Source of the DNA: Proteiniclasticum ruminis
Lineage (GTDB): Bacteria; Bacillota; Clostridia; Clostridiales; Clostridiaceae
Direction of reading: 5' to 3'
DNA: 64,000 nucleotides
Assembly (NCBI RefSeq): GCF_900115135.1
Contig: NZ_FOVK01000004.1
Span: 124,001 to 188,000, forward strand
The translations under genes were made by a program, and so were the position numbers. The notes beneath the pieces are model-generated. The model was not told where the DNA came from. It saw nothing but the letters and a program-made list of their open reading frames with translations, and searched no databases. Position 1 is the stretch's first letter. Each line of letters starts with the position of its first letter. Below, in pieces: positions 16,001 to 24,207 of the stretch.

Positions 16001-17437
16001 TTAATATGCTTTACCCCAGTACACCATGGTGTCTGTTTCTTTGCCACAGCAGACGCAGGTGTCAGCCACCTTCTCCTGCTCAAAAGGCATGCATCGGGAG
16101 CTGAGCCCATATACTTCCTTGATCTTCTCTTCGCAAGCCAGCTCTTTACACCACATAGCCTTAATGAAACCAGGCTTGTTGTCCGCTGCATCTCTCATTT
16201 CTTCAGGGGTTGTCACCGTTGTGGTCATTTCTTCCTGTCTCTTCACAGCTTTCTCATAAAGCGCATCATGAATTTCATCTAGAAGTGCTGGAATTCTTGT
16301 CTCCAGCTCATCCATGGACACGATCATCTTTTCTCTGGTATCTCTTCTTACAAGAACCACCTGATTATTTTCGATGTCCTTAGGACCTACTTCCAGTCTT
16401 AGAGGCACTCCTTTCATCTCATACTCACTGAACTTCCAGCCTGGCTTCTTATCGGAAGCGTCCACTTTCACACGGCATACGCCTGAAAGCTTACCGCGAA
16501 GCTCTTCCGCTTTTTCCAGAACGCCTTCCTTGTGCTGTGCCACTGGAATGATCATAAGCTGAGTGGGTGCCACTCTTGGTGGCAGGATGAGTCCTGAGTC
16601 ATCCCCATGAACCATGATGATGGCACCGATGACTCTAGTGGATAGTCCCCAGCTGGTCTGATGCACATGGCTGAGCTTTCCGTCTTTGCCTGTATATCGT
16701 ATACCAAACGCCTCTGCAAAGCCCTTTCCAAAGTTATGGGATGTTCCGGACTGGAGGGCCTTTCCATCATGCATAAGCGCTTCAATGGTATAGGTGGCTT
16801 CAGCACCTGCAAACTTCTCTTTGTCTGTCTTTCTTCCCTTCACCACTGGAATGGCGAGAAAATCTCTGAACATGTCTGCATAGACATTCAGCATCTTGAT
16901 GGTTTCTTCCTGGGCTTCTTCAGCGGTCTCATGAATGGTGTGACCTTCCTGCCAGAGGAACTCGGAGGTTCTTAGGAAAGGTCTTGTGGTCTTTTCCCAT
17001 CGGATGACGCTGCACCACTGGTTATACTTCTTTGGCAAATCATTATAGGACTGCACAATGTTTGCGAAGTGCTCACAGAAGAGCGTCTCTGAAGTAGGTC
17101 TGATGCACAGCCTTTCGGTGAGAGGCTCAGATCCACCATGGGTTACCCAGGCCACTTCAGGAGCGAATCCTTCCACATGGTCCTTTTCCTTCTGAAGAAG
17201 ACTCTCAGGAATCAGCATTGGCATATAGACATTCTCATGTCCTGTTTCCTTGAACTTCTTATCCAGATACCCCTGAATGTTCTCCCATAGTGCATACCCG
17301 TAGGGTCTTAGGATCACAGCACCTTTAACGCTGGAATATTCGATGAGTTCTGCTTTTTTCACGATGTCTGTGTACCACTGGGCGAAGTCCACATCCATGG
17401 ATGTGATGGCTTCTACAAGCTTTTTGTTGTTGTTCAT
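16001..17437 (-). CDS. proS: Prolyl-tRNA synthetase, archaeal/eukaryal-type (ProS type 3)
   Basis: 478 residues from the ATG at 17437 (GGGAGGTATTGTA upstream); the upstream extension to 17497 belongs to the leader RNA. It is a class II synthetase that charges tRNA-Pro. Motif 2 area: [20 protein letters not shown] near residue 140. Motif 3 area: [20 protein letters not shown] near 258, followed by [10 protein letters not shown]. The short form lacks the bacterial editing insertion and ends with a zinc-type C-terminal domain with CVCCG and a final aromatic residue (YWGKAY), as in type 3 enzymes. It is controlled by a proline T-box. Confidence 0.96.
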   Translation of the reverse strand: MNNNKKLVEAITSMDVDFAQWYTDIVKKAELIEYSSVKGAVILRPYGYALWENIQGYLDKKFKETGHENVYMPMLIPESLLQKEKDHVEGFAPEVAWVTHGGSEPLTERLCIRPTSETLFCEHFANIVQSYNDLPKKYNQWCSVIRWEKTTRPFLRTSEFLWQEGHTIHETAEEAQEETIKMLNVYADMFRDFLAIPVVKGRKTDKEKFAGAEATYTIEALMHDGKALQSGTSHNFGKGFAEAFGIRYTGKDGKLSHVHQTSWGLSTRVIGAIIMVHGDDSGLILPPRVAPTQLMIIPVAQHKEGVLEKAEELRGKLSGVCRVKVDASDKKPGWKFSEYEMKGVPLRLEVGPKDIENNQVVLVRRDTREKMIVSMDELETRIPALLDEIHDALYEKAVKRQEEMTTTVTTPEEMRDAADNKPGFIKAMWCKELACEEKIKEVYGLSSRCMPFEQEKVADTCVCCGKETDTMVYWGKAY

Positions 17438-17469
17438 TACAATACCTCCCACAAAATTAAAAGAAATAA

Positions 17470-17687
17470 AAAAAGAAGGCTCAATAAAAGGGGCCAAATC
17501 TCTTCGGCGGTACCACCCTTATTGATACTTCTCCTAACGTATCCACTCTAAAGTATAACGGCTTTCCCCGCTCAAATGGTTGAGAAACTCCAAGACAGGT
17601 TCTGGAAACTTTCCTTGAGGGCTTTCACCAATCCCCTCTCTCTATGAAGGCAGGACTTCCATACTGGTTCTTTTCATCGTTTATATC
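17470..17687 (-). promoter_or_regulatory. T-box riboswitch (proline) in the proS leader
   Basis: The minus strand carries the T-box core AAGGGTGGTACCGCC (17506-17520), which pairs with the tRNA acceptor end. Upstream is a Stem I-like region with AGAGAGAGGGG and TTGGTGAAAGCCC. In its 3' strand GAACCTGTC presents CCT (17597-17599) as the likely proline specifier codon. A possible terminator pairs AATAAGGG with CCCTTTTATT before a T-rich run. Uncharged tRNA-Pro should raise proS expression. The specifier position is inferred from pattern, not folded. Confidence 0.88.
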
Positions 17688-17693
17688 ATATAG

Positions 17694-17722
17694 ATTTTAT
17701 AGGAAATTCCACTTCCGGTCAA
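17694..17722 (-). promoter_or_regulatory. Sigma-A promoter of proS
   Basis: TTGACC (17717-17722) and TAAAAT (17694-17699) are 17 bp apart on the minus strand, placing the transcript start near 17687 at the head of the T-box. Confidence 0.75.
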
Positions 17723-17811
17723 CTGCTTTTTTTAAGAGACTCCTAAGAAACTCACAAAGGCACTTCTCTTCCGCGCAGGAAGGCACTGACCTTCAAAGAT
17801 AGCTGTAGAGG

Positions 17812-18078
17812 CTATGTGAGAATCCACCAGCTTTTATACCGGGGGTCCAGATAGAGTGCATGCCTTTCTTTGAGTCTTTTTCTTTTTCCCCGGACGAAAA
17901 ATGTCTTCTCCGTAAGGCCGTTACTATGCTCTTCCAGAACATAGTAAATCTTCTCCACTTCATACACATAGTAGGCGGCATTCTCCACAGAATAGAAACG
18001 GAACTTCAGTGGATACACTTTGCCTTCTTTATAATACGAGATCACTTCGCATGGCCGTCGATAATCCTGAGGGTACAT
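17812..18078 (-). CDS. Small hypothetical protein under a LexA-type promoter
   Basis: 88 residues from the ATG at 18078 (GAAGGTGATTTT upstream); the longer frame to 18135 runs through the promoter and is not used. The protein is basic and aromatic-rich, mostly beta in pattern (YPLKFRFYSVEN, AYYVYEVEKIYYVLEE), then FFVRGKRKRLKERHALYLD and a terminal KSWWIL. It recalls the small DUF6504-like proteins sometimes found beside Y-family polymerase genes, but I cannot confirm this. The clear SOS-type operator in its promoter implies induction by DNA damage. No other repair gene is adjacent. Confidence 0.7.
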   Translation of the reverse strand: MYPQDYRRPCEVISYYKEGKVYPLKFRFYSVENAAYYVYEVEKIYYVLEEHSNGLTEKTFFVRGKRKRLKERHALYLDPRYKSWWILT

Positions 18079-18106
18079 AAAATCACCTTCTTTACTCTTT
18101 GATTTT

Positions 18107-18135
18107 ATATTAGAACACATGTTCTTTATTGTCAA
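18107..18135 (-). promoter_or_regulatory. Promoter with LexA (SOS) operator in the spacer
   Basis: On the minus strand TTGACA (18130-18135) and TAATAT (18107-18112) are 17 bp apart. The spacer contains GAACATGTGTTC (18113-18124), a match to the Gram-positive LexA consensus GAAC-N4-GTTC. Binding there would block RNA polymerase. Confidence 0.8.
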
Positions 18136-18223
18136 GAGAAAGAATACAACACAATATGTGGTGCGTTATCAGAAACAATCCACAACATCTTGTGTGTAAT
18201 GTGTATAACTTCTTGCACAAAAA

Positions 18224-18243
18224 AAGAGAGCTTCCGCTCTCCT
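18224..18243 (-). terminator. Terminator of the M23 peptidase gene
   Basis: A short stem GGAGAGC-GGAA-GCTCTC is followed on the minus strand by TTTTTTTG. Confidence 0.8.
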
Positions 18244-18247
18244 TCTC

Positions 18248-19297
18248 TTATTTTAAATAGCTCATTGGATTCACAGCTGTGCCATTCTTTCTGATTTCAA
18301 AATGCAGATGGCTTCCAGTGGATCCTCCGGTACTTCCCATCTTTCCAATGCTTTGTCCTTGAGTCACAGTGTCTCCAACGCTCACGGAAATTCTGCTTAA
18401 ATGTGCATAAGCTGTCTCCATACCATTTGCGTGTCTGATCACTATGAGTTTTCCATAGCTTCCCTGATATCCGGTAAAGATCACCTTACCATTTTGGGAG
18501 GCTGCGATGTTGGTGCCTGAACTGTTTGCAATATCAATTCCTGTATGCATTCTTCTGGTTCTGGAGATCGGATGGATTCTGTACCCAAAGGGGCTGGTGA
18601 ATCTTCCTGAAGTTGGCCAGATAAAAGTGGTGGATTTTCTCACAGCCTCTTCTTTCTCGATCTGATCTTCCAATGTGATTTTTTCTACACTAAGGGCAGT
18701 CAGTGTCACGTTTGTCTCTTCAGATACTCTCTGAGCTTCTGTCACTTCATTTGTATACTGCTCTTTCTTGCCCATTTCAGTATTCATCAGAGCTTCCACC
18801 TGAAGAATGTTCTCTTCAATCTCCGCTCTTTTCAGAAGCAGCGCTTCTTCAATCTCGCGGTAGGTATCCTGATGCAGATACTGATTTTCATAGGTCCCAT
18901 ATACGTCAAGTTCTCCATGGATCAGTGCAGTTCTTTCTGCTTCTTCAAGGACTGTATAAGCCCTTGCGATGGTCAGCACCGCTGCCTGCAGAAGATTCGA
19001 AGGCTTCAGTTCATCAAGAAGCACCATTCTTTCATCCACTGCTGCTTTTTCCTCTGCCAGGAACCTGACGCGGTCCTGGAATACAGAGACTGCCTGTCCA
19101 ATGGTTTCAATTTCATTTATTCTGGTTTCAACCAACCGTTCATTTTCAGTTTTAACTTCTTCAAGGGTCTGTATCTGTGCAACAACTTCATTCAGTTTTG
19201 TTTTACTGTTTTCATCTGCCAGTACCCTAACTTTCGGGAAACTGCCAACAGCTAAAATCACCAACGCAGTGGCAACCGCTTTGCTCCAAGGCTTCAT
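18248..19297 (-). CDS. Secreted M23 peptidoglycan endopeptidase with coiled coil
   Basis: 349 residues from the ATG at 19297, which follows GGAGGAATGAAC. A signal peptide (KAVATALVILAVGSFPKVRVLA) directs export. Residues 30-220 form a long Glu/Lys-rich coiled coil, as in PcsB/EnvC-type regulators. The C-terminal domain (about 230-349) is a LytM/M23 metallopeptidase: HTGID near 253 gives the H and D zinc ligands, and HLHFE near 333 the last histidine, with AYAHL between. It should cleave peptide cross-bridges during growth or division. The coiled coil suggests regulation by a membrane partner, which is not visible here. Single gene with its own terminator. Confidence 0.92.
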   Translation of the reverse strand: MKPWSKAVATALVILAVGSFPKVRVLADENSKTKLNEVVAQIQTLEEVKTENERLVETRINEIETIGQAVSVFQDRVRFLAEEKAAVDERMVLLDELKPSNLLQAAVLTIARAYTVLEEAERTALIHGELDVYGTYENQYLHQDTYREIEEALLLKRAEIEENILQVEALMNTEMGKKEQYTNEVTEAQRVSEETNVTLTALSVEKITLEDQIEKEEAVRKSTTFIWPTSGRFTSPFGYRIHPISRTRRMHTGIDIANSSGTNIAASQNGKVIFTGYQGSYGKLIVIRHANGMETAYAHLSRISVSVGDTVTQGQSIGKMGSTGGSTGSHLHFEIRKNGTAVNPMSYLK

Positions 19298-19396
19298 GTT
19301 CATTCCTCCATCATTTTCATACGACTTTTTTATAGTACGTCTTTTTTGTAAAGAAAATATGAAGAGAATTAAACATTTTGTAGCACAAAATTAAAG

Positions 19397-19414
19397 GCAG
19401 TCTTTACAACTGCC
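19397..19414 (-). terminator. Weak terminator of the TrhA gene
   Basis: A 6-bp stem GGCAGT/ACTGCC is followed on the minus strand by TTTAATTTT. Confidence 0.45.
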
Positions 19415-19474
19415 AAAAGCCCCTAAATTCAATGGGTTCTGTAACCATTTTGTTTCCAGTCTCTCTTTAAAAAA

Positions 19475-20122
19475 TTAAGCGAGATAAAAGAATGTGAAGA
19501 AATAATGTAGAAGACTGCCGCCTAAAATGAACAAATGGAAAAGTTCATGAAAGCCCAGCACCTTAGAAAAGTTCGGCTTTTTGATCATATAAATGAAGCC
19601 GCCAATGGAATAGAGAATTCCACCAAAGAGAAGCAGAAGGAATCCTCCCTGAGGAATACTTGCATACACATCTCCAATGAAAAAGATGACCATCCAGCCC
19701 ATCATGAGATAAAAAAGTGTATAGAGCACTCTGGGAATCCCTGGTATAAAAATCTTCGAGAGGATCCCAAAGAGCGCAATACCCCAGACAATGCTTAGTA
19801 TGAGTACTCTCTGCTGCCCTTCAAGCACCATGAGGCACATAGGGGTATAGCTTCCCGCTATAAGCACATAAATCATGCTGTGGTCCAGCTTCTTCAGTTT
19901 CCTTATGACTTTTTCGCTGCCATTATAACTGTGATAGATTCCGCTGGCCAGGTACAGCAGGACCAGACTAAGTCCAAATATGATCACACCCACAATACTC
20001 TTAACGGATGCTTCTGTCACAATTCTATGAGCCAGCATCACAATGGTTCCGATAAAGAAAAAAATTGCCCCGCCCAAATGAGTCCAGGCATTCACCGGCT
20101 CTCTTAATTTACTTTTTTTCAT
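19475..20122 (-). CDS. trhA: PAQR/hemolysin III family membrane protein
   Basis: 215 residues with seven predicted membrane helices. The CREST-superfamily metal residues are visible: EPVNAWTHLGG at the N-terminus, SGIYHSY near residue 61, KKLDHSMIY near 78, and GFHELFHLFILGGS near 190 with two spaced histidines. The family (hemolysin III, YqfA/TrhA) is linked to membrane fluidity homeostasis in bacteria; haemolysis is a historical label. GGAGGGATCTAC precedes the ATG. It is divergent from the DUF1836 gene, and no partner gene is visible. Confidence 0.93.
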   Translation of the reverse strand: MKKSKLREPVNAWTHLGGAIFFFIGTIVMLAHRIVTEASVKSIVGVIIFGLSLVLLYLASGIYHSYNGSEKVIRKLKKLDHSMIYVLIAGSYTPMCLMVLEGQQRVLILSIVWGIALFGILSKIFIPGIPRVLYTLFYLMMGWMVIFFIGDVYASIPQGGFLLLLFGGILYSIGGFIYMIKKPNFSKVLGFHELFHLFILGGSLLHYFFTFFYLA

Positions 20123-20199
20123 GTAGATCCCTCCATCTAGTTTTAATAACTATGTGTTGTCTTATTTGTATTATACCGCAGCTTTTGTAAAATGCAATA

Positions 20200-20228
20200 T
20201 TGAAAATGTGAATTGTATCTATTATGAT
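20200..20228 (+). promoter_or_regulatory. Sigma-A promoter of the DUF1836 gene
   Basis: TTGAAA (20200-20205) and TATGAT (20223-20228) are separated by 17 bp, about 40 bp before the start codon. Confidence 0.65.
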
Positions 20229-20269
20229 GATGATATGTAGTTTTGAAAACAAGATAAGGAGATGAAGCA

Positions 20270-20761
20270 ATGCTTGAAAATTCCTTTCCCCAGCTGCCAG
20301 AAGTGGACGCTCTGCCGGATTTCGGCCTGTATATGGACCAGGTCATGACTCTGATGGAGAAACAGTTCCCCAAATGGCCTCTGACCAAAACCATGATCAA
20401 TAATTATACCAAAGACAAAATCCTTTTTCCCACGGAAAAGAAAAAATACTCCAGAGAGCATCTCATGATGCTGTCTCTCATCCAGATTCTCAAAAGAACC
20501 CTGACACTGCCCCAGATTAAAACCCTTCTCTCCCCTCTCAGCAAGGAGCTGGAAAAAGGAGACACCACGAATCTTTACACTCTTTATGAGGCTTTTCTTT
20601 CCCGCTACGAGAGTACACTCACCTACGCATCGAATCTTTCTGCCTCTGTAGCAGCAGACAGCGAACAAAAGGAAAGCCTCGTGTATCTCTATGCGCTCCT
20701 TTCCAGTTATTTCCAGAATCTTGCAGAGGAACAGGCAGAATCTGTCAAAACCCTTCTATGA
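20270..20761 (+). CDS. DUF1836 family protein (MerR-like HTH)
   Basis: 163 residues. The central part KTMINNYTKDKILFPTEKKKYSREHLMMLSLIQILKR (split here only by description) has the order of a MerR-like winged helix: a recognition-helix segment near residue 40, a KYSREH wing, then a helix. This is the DUF1836 pattern. The C-terminal half is helical and acidic, probably a dimerisation domain (LAEEQAESVKTLL at the end). It is likely a cytoplasmic DNA-binding regulator of unknown target. AAGGAGATGAAGCA precedes the ATG. A metabolic gene of the VOC family follows 130 bp later. Confidence 0.8.
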   Translation: MLENSFPQLPEVDALPDFGLYMDQVMTLMEKQFPKWPLTKTMINNYTKDKILFPTEKKKYSREHLMMLSLIQILKRTLTLPQIKTLLSPLSKELEKGDTTNLYTLYEAFLSRYESTLTYASNLSASVAADSEQKESLVYLYALLSSYFQNLAEEQAESVKTLL

Positions 20762-20893
20762 CAACATTTACAGGTGAAGTGTTCACAGTTTTTTATCTTG
20801 CACTTCATACAGGCTTTTCATCCGTCTCGTACACTTAGACTAAATCCCATAAGAATCACGGATTTGAAGTTGAAATGAAATGAAGGCGATTAA

Positions 20894-21685
20894 ATGAAGA
20901 CATTAGAACTTGGTGCAGTGCACCTGAATGTAAACAACTTAACCAACATGAGAGAATATTATGAGCATCTTGGGCTCACCGGTAAAATGGAAGACGGAAA
21001 AGTGGTGCTGTATGCAGCAGACCGTCCGCTTCTTGTTCTTCATGAAACCCACAAAACCAGACGTCATGAGGTGGGTCTTTATCATTTTGCCATAAAAGTT
21101 CCCACAAGAGGTGATTTTGGTGATTTTCTGTATCATGCAGCAAAAACAAGACTTCCAATCACCGGATTCTCTGACCATTATGTGTCAGAAGCCGTATATC
21201 TGACAGATCCTGAAGGAAACGGCATCGAAGTCTACTGGGACCGGCCTCAAGAAAAGTGGATGAAAGATGGGGCTCTTCACATGTCCACAGATATGATGGA
21301 CATAGATGGCGTCCTAAACTCAAGACATTCCAATGAGTTCAAAAAATTCCCGAAGGATACGGTCCTGGGACACATCCATCTCCATGTTCTGGATTTGGAA
21401 GCTTCTTCCCAGCATTATAAAGAAACACTGGGACTTGAGAAAATGTTTGATTATCCCAGTGCAGGCTTTTATTCCAGAGATGGATACCATCATCACATTG
21501 CCATGAATCTTTGGCTGCCAGGTTCTCCAAAAGAAAAGGAAGACCATTATCCTGGTATTCATTCCTTTATTCTCTATCTGGAGCCCTCCATCTATGATGC
21601 ACTCTATAAGACAGAAAGCTACAAAATGGTCCACCGGGATCCCAGTAACATTCTTTATGAAGTGCACCGGGGATTTCTCAGATAA
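20894..21685 (+). CDS. Two-domain VOC family protein (CatE-like dioxygenase/glyoxalase)
   Basis: 263 residues with two vicinal-oxygen-chelate domains. Domain 1 (about 5-125) has LGAVHLNVNNLTNMREYYEH and YLTDPEGNGIEVYWDRP. Domain 2 (about 155-262) has LGHIHLHVLDLEASSQHYKE near 156, YHHHIAMNLW near 197 and LYEVHR near the end. Histidines and glutamates of the metal site are retained in domain 2 (H in HIHLHV, H in YHHHI, E in YEVHR). The architecture matches the CatE/YfiE catechol 2,3-dioxygenase-like group, common in Firmicutes, with unproven substrate. In an anaerobe a glyoxalase-type or lyase role is as plausible as a dioxygenase. Confidence 0.87.
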   Translation: MKTLELGAVHLNVNNLTNMREYYEHLGLTGKMEDGKVVLYAADRPLLVLHETHKTRRHEVGLYHFAIKVPTRGDFGDFLYHAAKTRLPITGFSDHYVSEAVYLTDPEGNGIEVYWDRPQEKWMKDGALHMSTDMMDIDGVLNSRHSNEFKKFPKDTVLGHIHLHVLDLEASSQHYKETLGLEKMFDYPSAGFYSRDGYHHHIAMNLWLPGSPKEKEDHYPGIHSFILYLEPSIYDALYKTESYKMVHRDPSNILYEVHRGFLR

Positions 21686-21705
21686 CCCCCTTTTTGCTTC
21701 CTCCT

Positions 21706-21743
21706 ATTTGAAATATACTTTCTCTTTTTTGTATATTTCAAAT
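21706..21743. repeat. Perfect 13-bp inverted repeat
   Basis: ATTTGAAATATAC (21706-21718) and GTATATTTCAAAT (21731-21743) are separated by a 12-nt pyrimidine loop, immediately ahead of the GC-rich terminator. It may be an AT-rich second hairpin of the same transcription end. Confidence 0.6.
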
Positions 21744-21748
21744 ATTTA

Positions 21749-21775
21749 AACCCCGAAGACATTGTCTTCGGGGTT
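21749..21775. terminator. Bidirectional terminator
   Basis: A 12-bp stem AACCCCGAAGAC/GTCTTCGGGGTT with a tiny loop is followed by CTCCTTTTG on the plus strand. It lies between the VOC gene and the convergent fbp gene. Confidence 0.8.
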
Positions 21776-21785
21776 CTCCTTTTGT

Positions 21786-23804
21786 CTAGGGTTTGGTCTC
21801 ATTGATGTAGGCTGTCTGAATCATTTCCTTGATGTAGCCTTTTCTGTAGGCATTGACCAGCTGCAGAAGATCCTCCACCTGAGACTTCAGCTCAAATCCC
21901 GTGTCCGTATCCGCCACCCGTCTTCTGCTGGTGACACTTTCAAGGACCATCACCGTGGAGACGATGTCCTTCTCTTCTATAATGGCTTTCTTTGTAGATT
22001 CGAAGGGTTCGTGGCTCACTAGATTCATGCCATGGGAATTGTAGATGAGAGTGTACCCGGCAATGCCTGTTTCCTTCTGATAGGCTTTGGCAAATCCGCC
22101 ATCAATGACCAGAAGCTTTCCTCCAGCCTTGATGGGACTTTCTCCTTTCATTACCTTCACTGGAACATGACCGTTGATGAGATGGGAGGTTTCAATATCA
22201 AGACCGAAATCCTCCAGGATCTTCTCGATCCATTTGATGTTTTCACGGTCTTTATAGTAGGGATTCTTCTCCTCCGCATGGGTTTCCTTCTCTTCAATAT
22301 AATAGCGCTCAAAAGTGGCCATTTTTTTCTTTCCAAACAGTGGTGATGCAGGTCCGCACCAGAGATACCACATGGCATCGAGTCCTTTTTCCCTGAGGAC
22401 CGGATCGTTGTTGAAATACCCCTGCCTTGCCAGTCTCTCCAGCTCATCCAGAGCTCTTTTCCCGTGGTATTCTTCTCCATCAATCATGATGGGCATGAAC
22501 TCGCCGCTGGCCTCCATAGGAATACATCCATGCAACAGCAGATTGCCGTTGAACACCTTGTACATGCTGCCCTTTGAATAAAGAAGCTTCACGTGGTCAT
22601 TGAGCCTTAAAGAGTTCATAAAGCTTCTCTTTAAGCGGTCCACAATCTCCTTCTCCTCTTCTGTGAGGATAAAGGGATTCTTGGGGTCTATGGTTGGAAA
22701 CTCTTTGGAATTGAGAGCATACTCCATACCATCCACAAGGATGGTTCCTTTTTCGTAGTCAATCATATCCAGCAGCATCCGGTCATTCATGCCATACTCC
22801 GGATGACGATATATGATCTCCGCTTCCAGCTTCATCTGAATGAGAAAGATGGCTTTGTGGATTTTAGCCACCATCTCCATTTCCCGCTGGTTTTTCTCTG
22901 TAATCTCCACACCTCTTGGCATGAAATTCTTCAGCTCTTCATTTCCATAGGTATCCATGGCGAAGGTAGCCAGTGGCAAAAGATTGATGCCATAGCGGTC
23001 TTCGAGAAGCTCAAGATGGTTGTATCTGGCGGTGATTCGGATGACATTTGCAATGAGAGCCTCATTCCCCGCACAAGCCCCCATCCAGATCATATCATGG
23101 TTCCCCCACTGAATATCCAAAGAGTGATACTCTTTCAGCATGTCCATGATGATATCCGCTCCCGGACCTCTGTCATAAATATCTCCTATAATATGAAGAC
23201 GGTCCACAGCAAACCGCTGAATGAGATTGCAGATGGCCACAATAAACGCTCTGGATCTGTCCAGATCAATGATGGTGTCAATGATCTTATTATAGTAGTC
23301 ATACTTATTGATGCGGTCCTCATTCTCGTTGAGAAGTTCATCCAGGATATAGGCAAACTCCTTCGGAAAGGCTTTACGAACCTTTGATCTGGTGTATTTG
23401 GATGAAACTCTCTTGCAGACTTCTATGAGCCTGAACAGGTGGACTTTATACCAGTCACTGAGTTCTCTTTCATTGATGTCCAGCATATCCAGTTTCTCAT
23501 TGGGATAATAAATGAGTGTCGCTAGAGCTCTCTTTTCTGCTTCTCTTAAGGTGTTTCCATAGAGATCATTGATTTTATTGCGGATAACTCCGGATGCATT
23601 TTTCAGCACATGCCGAAAAGACTCAAACTCCCCATGGATATCTGACAGAAAATGTTCCGTGCCCTTGGGCAGGTCTAGAATCGCTTGCAGATTGATGATC
23701 TCTGTTGTTGCCGCGTCTATGGTCGGATACTGCTTGGCAAGCAGTGTCAGATAATCCAGATCTCTTATGGTTTTCACTTCACTTCCAGTCAGTTCATTTG
23801 TCAT
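21786..23804 (-). CDS. fbp: Fructose-1,6-bisphosphatase class III
   Basis: 672 residues, the large Firmicutes-type Fbp. It hydrolyses fructose 1,6-bisphosphate to fructose 6-phosphate in gluconeogenesis. The calcineurin-like metal motifs are present: FLSDIHGEFESFRHVL near residue 52, GDIYDRGPGADIIMDML near 202, and WGNHDMIWMGACAGN near 233. INGHVPVK near 565 and SHGMNL near 615 complete the metal site. Length is standard. GGGGGCGTTACA precedes the ATG. It is a single gene, and no allosteric neighbour is visible. Confidence 0.95.
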   Translation of the reverse strand: MTNELTGSEVKTIRDLDYLTLLAKQYPTIDAATTEIINLQAILDLPKGTEHFLSDIHGEFESFRHVLKNASGVIRNKINDLYGNTLREAEKRALATLIYYPNEKLDMLDINERELSDWYKVHLFRLIEVCKRVSSKYTRSKVRKAFPKEFAYILDELLNENEDRINKYDYYNKIIDTIIDLDRSRAFIVAICNLIQRFAVDRLHIIGDIYDRGPGADIIMDMLKEYHSLDIQWGNHDMIWMGACAGNEALIANVIRITARYNHLELLEDRYGINLLPLATFAMDTYGNEELKNFMPRGVEITEKNQREMEMVAKIHKAIFLIQMKLEAEIIYRHPEYGMNDRMLLDMIDYEKGTILVDGMEYALNSKEFPTIDPKNPFILTEEEKEIVDRLKRSFMNSLRLNDHVKLLYSKGSMYKVFNGNLLLHGCIPMEASGEFMPIMIDGEEYHGKRALDELERLARQGYFNNDPVLREKGLDAMWYLWCGPASPLFGKKKMATFERYYIEEKETHAEEKNPYYKDRENIKWIEKILEDFGLDIETSHLINGHVPVKVMKGESPIKAGGKLLVIDGGFAKAYQKETGIAGYTLIYNSHGMNLVSHEPFESTKKAIIEEKDIVSTVMVLESVTSRRRVADTDTGFELKSQVEDLLQLVNAYRKGYIKEMIQTAYINETKP

Positions 23805-24207
23805 TGTAACGCCCCCAAATCATACCAAATTCCTTTATTTCATTTATTATACTATGGAAATCCTTTTATCCCCATAAGTGATTCATATCCTAGGATAAAA
23901 AACCTGCAAAAATACACCATTTATCAGCTGGAAACAGACCAAAAATCGATATTTTTATATTGTTTCTGTCAAGGAAGCAATAATCTCACAACAAGTAAAA
24001 ATAAATACCGCCAGAATCTGAAATTTGTAAACCTTTACCACAAGAAGACTTCCTGATGCATTTTTGTTCGTAAAAAACATAGATACTCATCTGAACTACA
24101 CCCCGTTTGATTTTCATTGAATCTCCATAGAAATTCCTATATGATTAAAGTAAATCATGAACTTTTCTGAATTTTACGGAGTAGGGTGAAAAACCCAGTG
24201 GATTGAA
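23805..24207. other. Divergent intergenic region fbp / diguanylate cyclase
   Basis: About 400 AT-rich bases with no credible gene. It contains TATAAT on the minus strand near 23848 (possible fbp -10, weak -35) and the plus-strand promoter at 24117-24145. I looked for a c-di-GMP riboswitch ahead of the cyclase and saw none. Confidence 0.5.
24117..24145 (+). promoter_or_regulatory. Sigma-A promoter of the diguanylate cyclase gene
   Basis: TTGAAT (24117-24122) and TATGAT (24140-24145) have 17-bp spacing, about 60 bp ahead of the GTG start. Confidence 0.65.

Larger units (their letters stand above)
17438..17811. other. Non-coding region holding the proS T-box leader and promoter
   Basis: The stretch is fully explained up to about 17722 by the T-box leader and its promoter, given as separate entries. 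The rest (17723-17811) shows no gene or clear signal. Confidence 0.6.

Noticed and set aside
24061-24207. c-di-GMP riboswitch ahead of the 7TM cyclase
   Set aside because: None of the conserved class I or class II core sequences could be recognised; only a promoter and a small GGGT-AAAA-ACCC hairpin are present.
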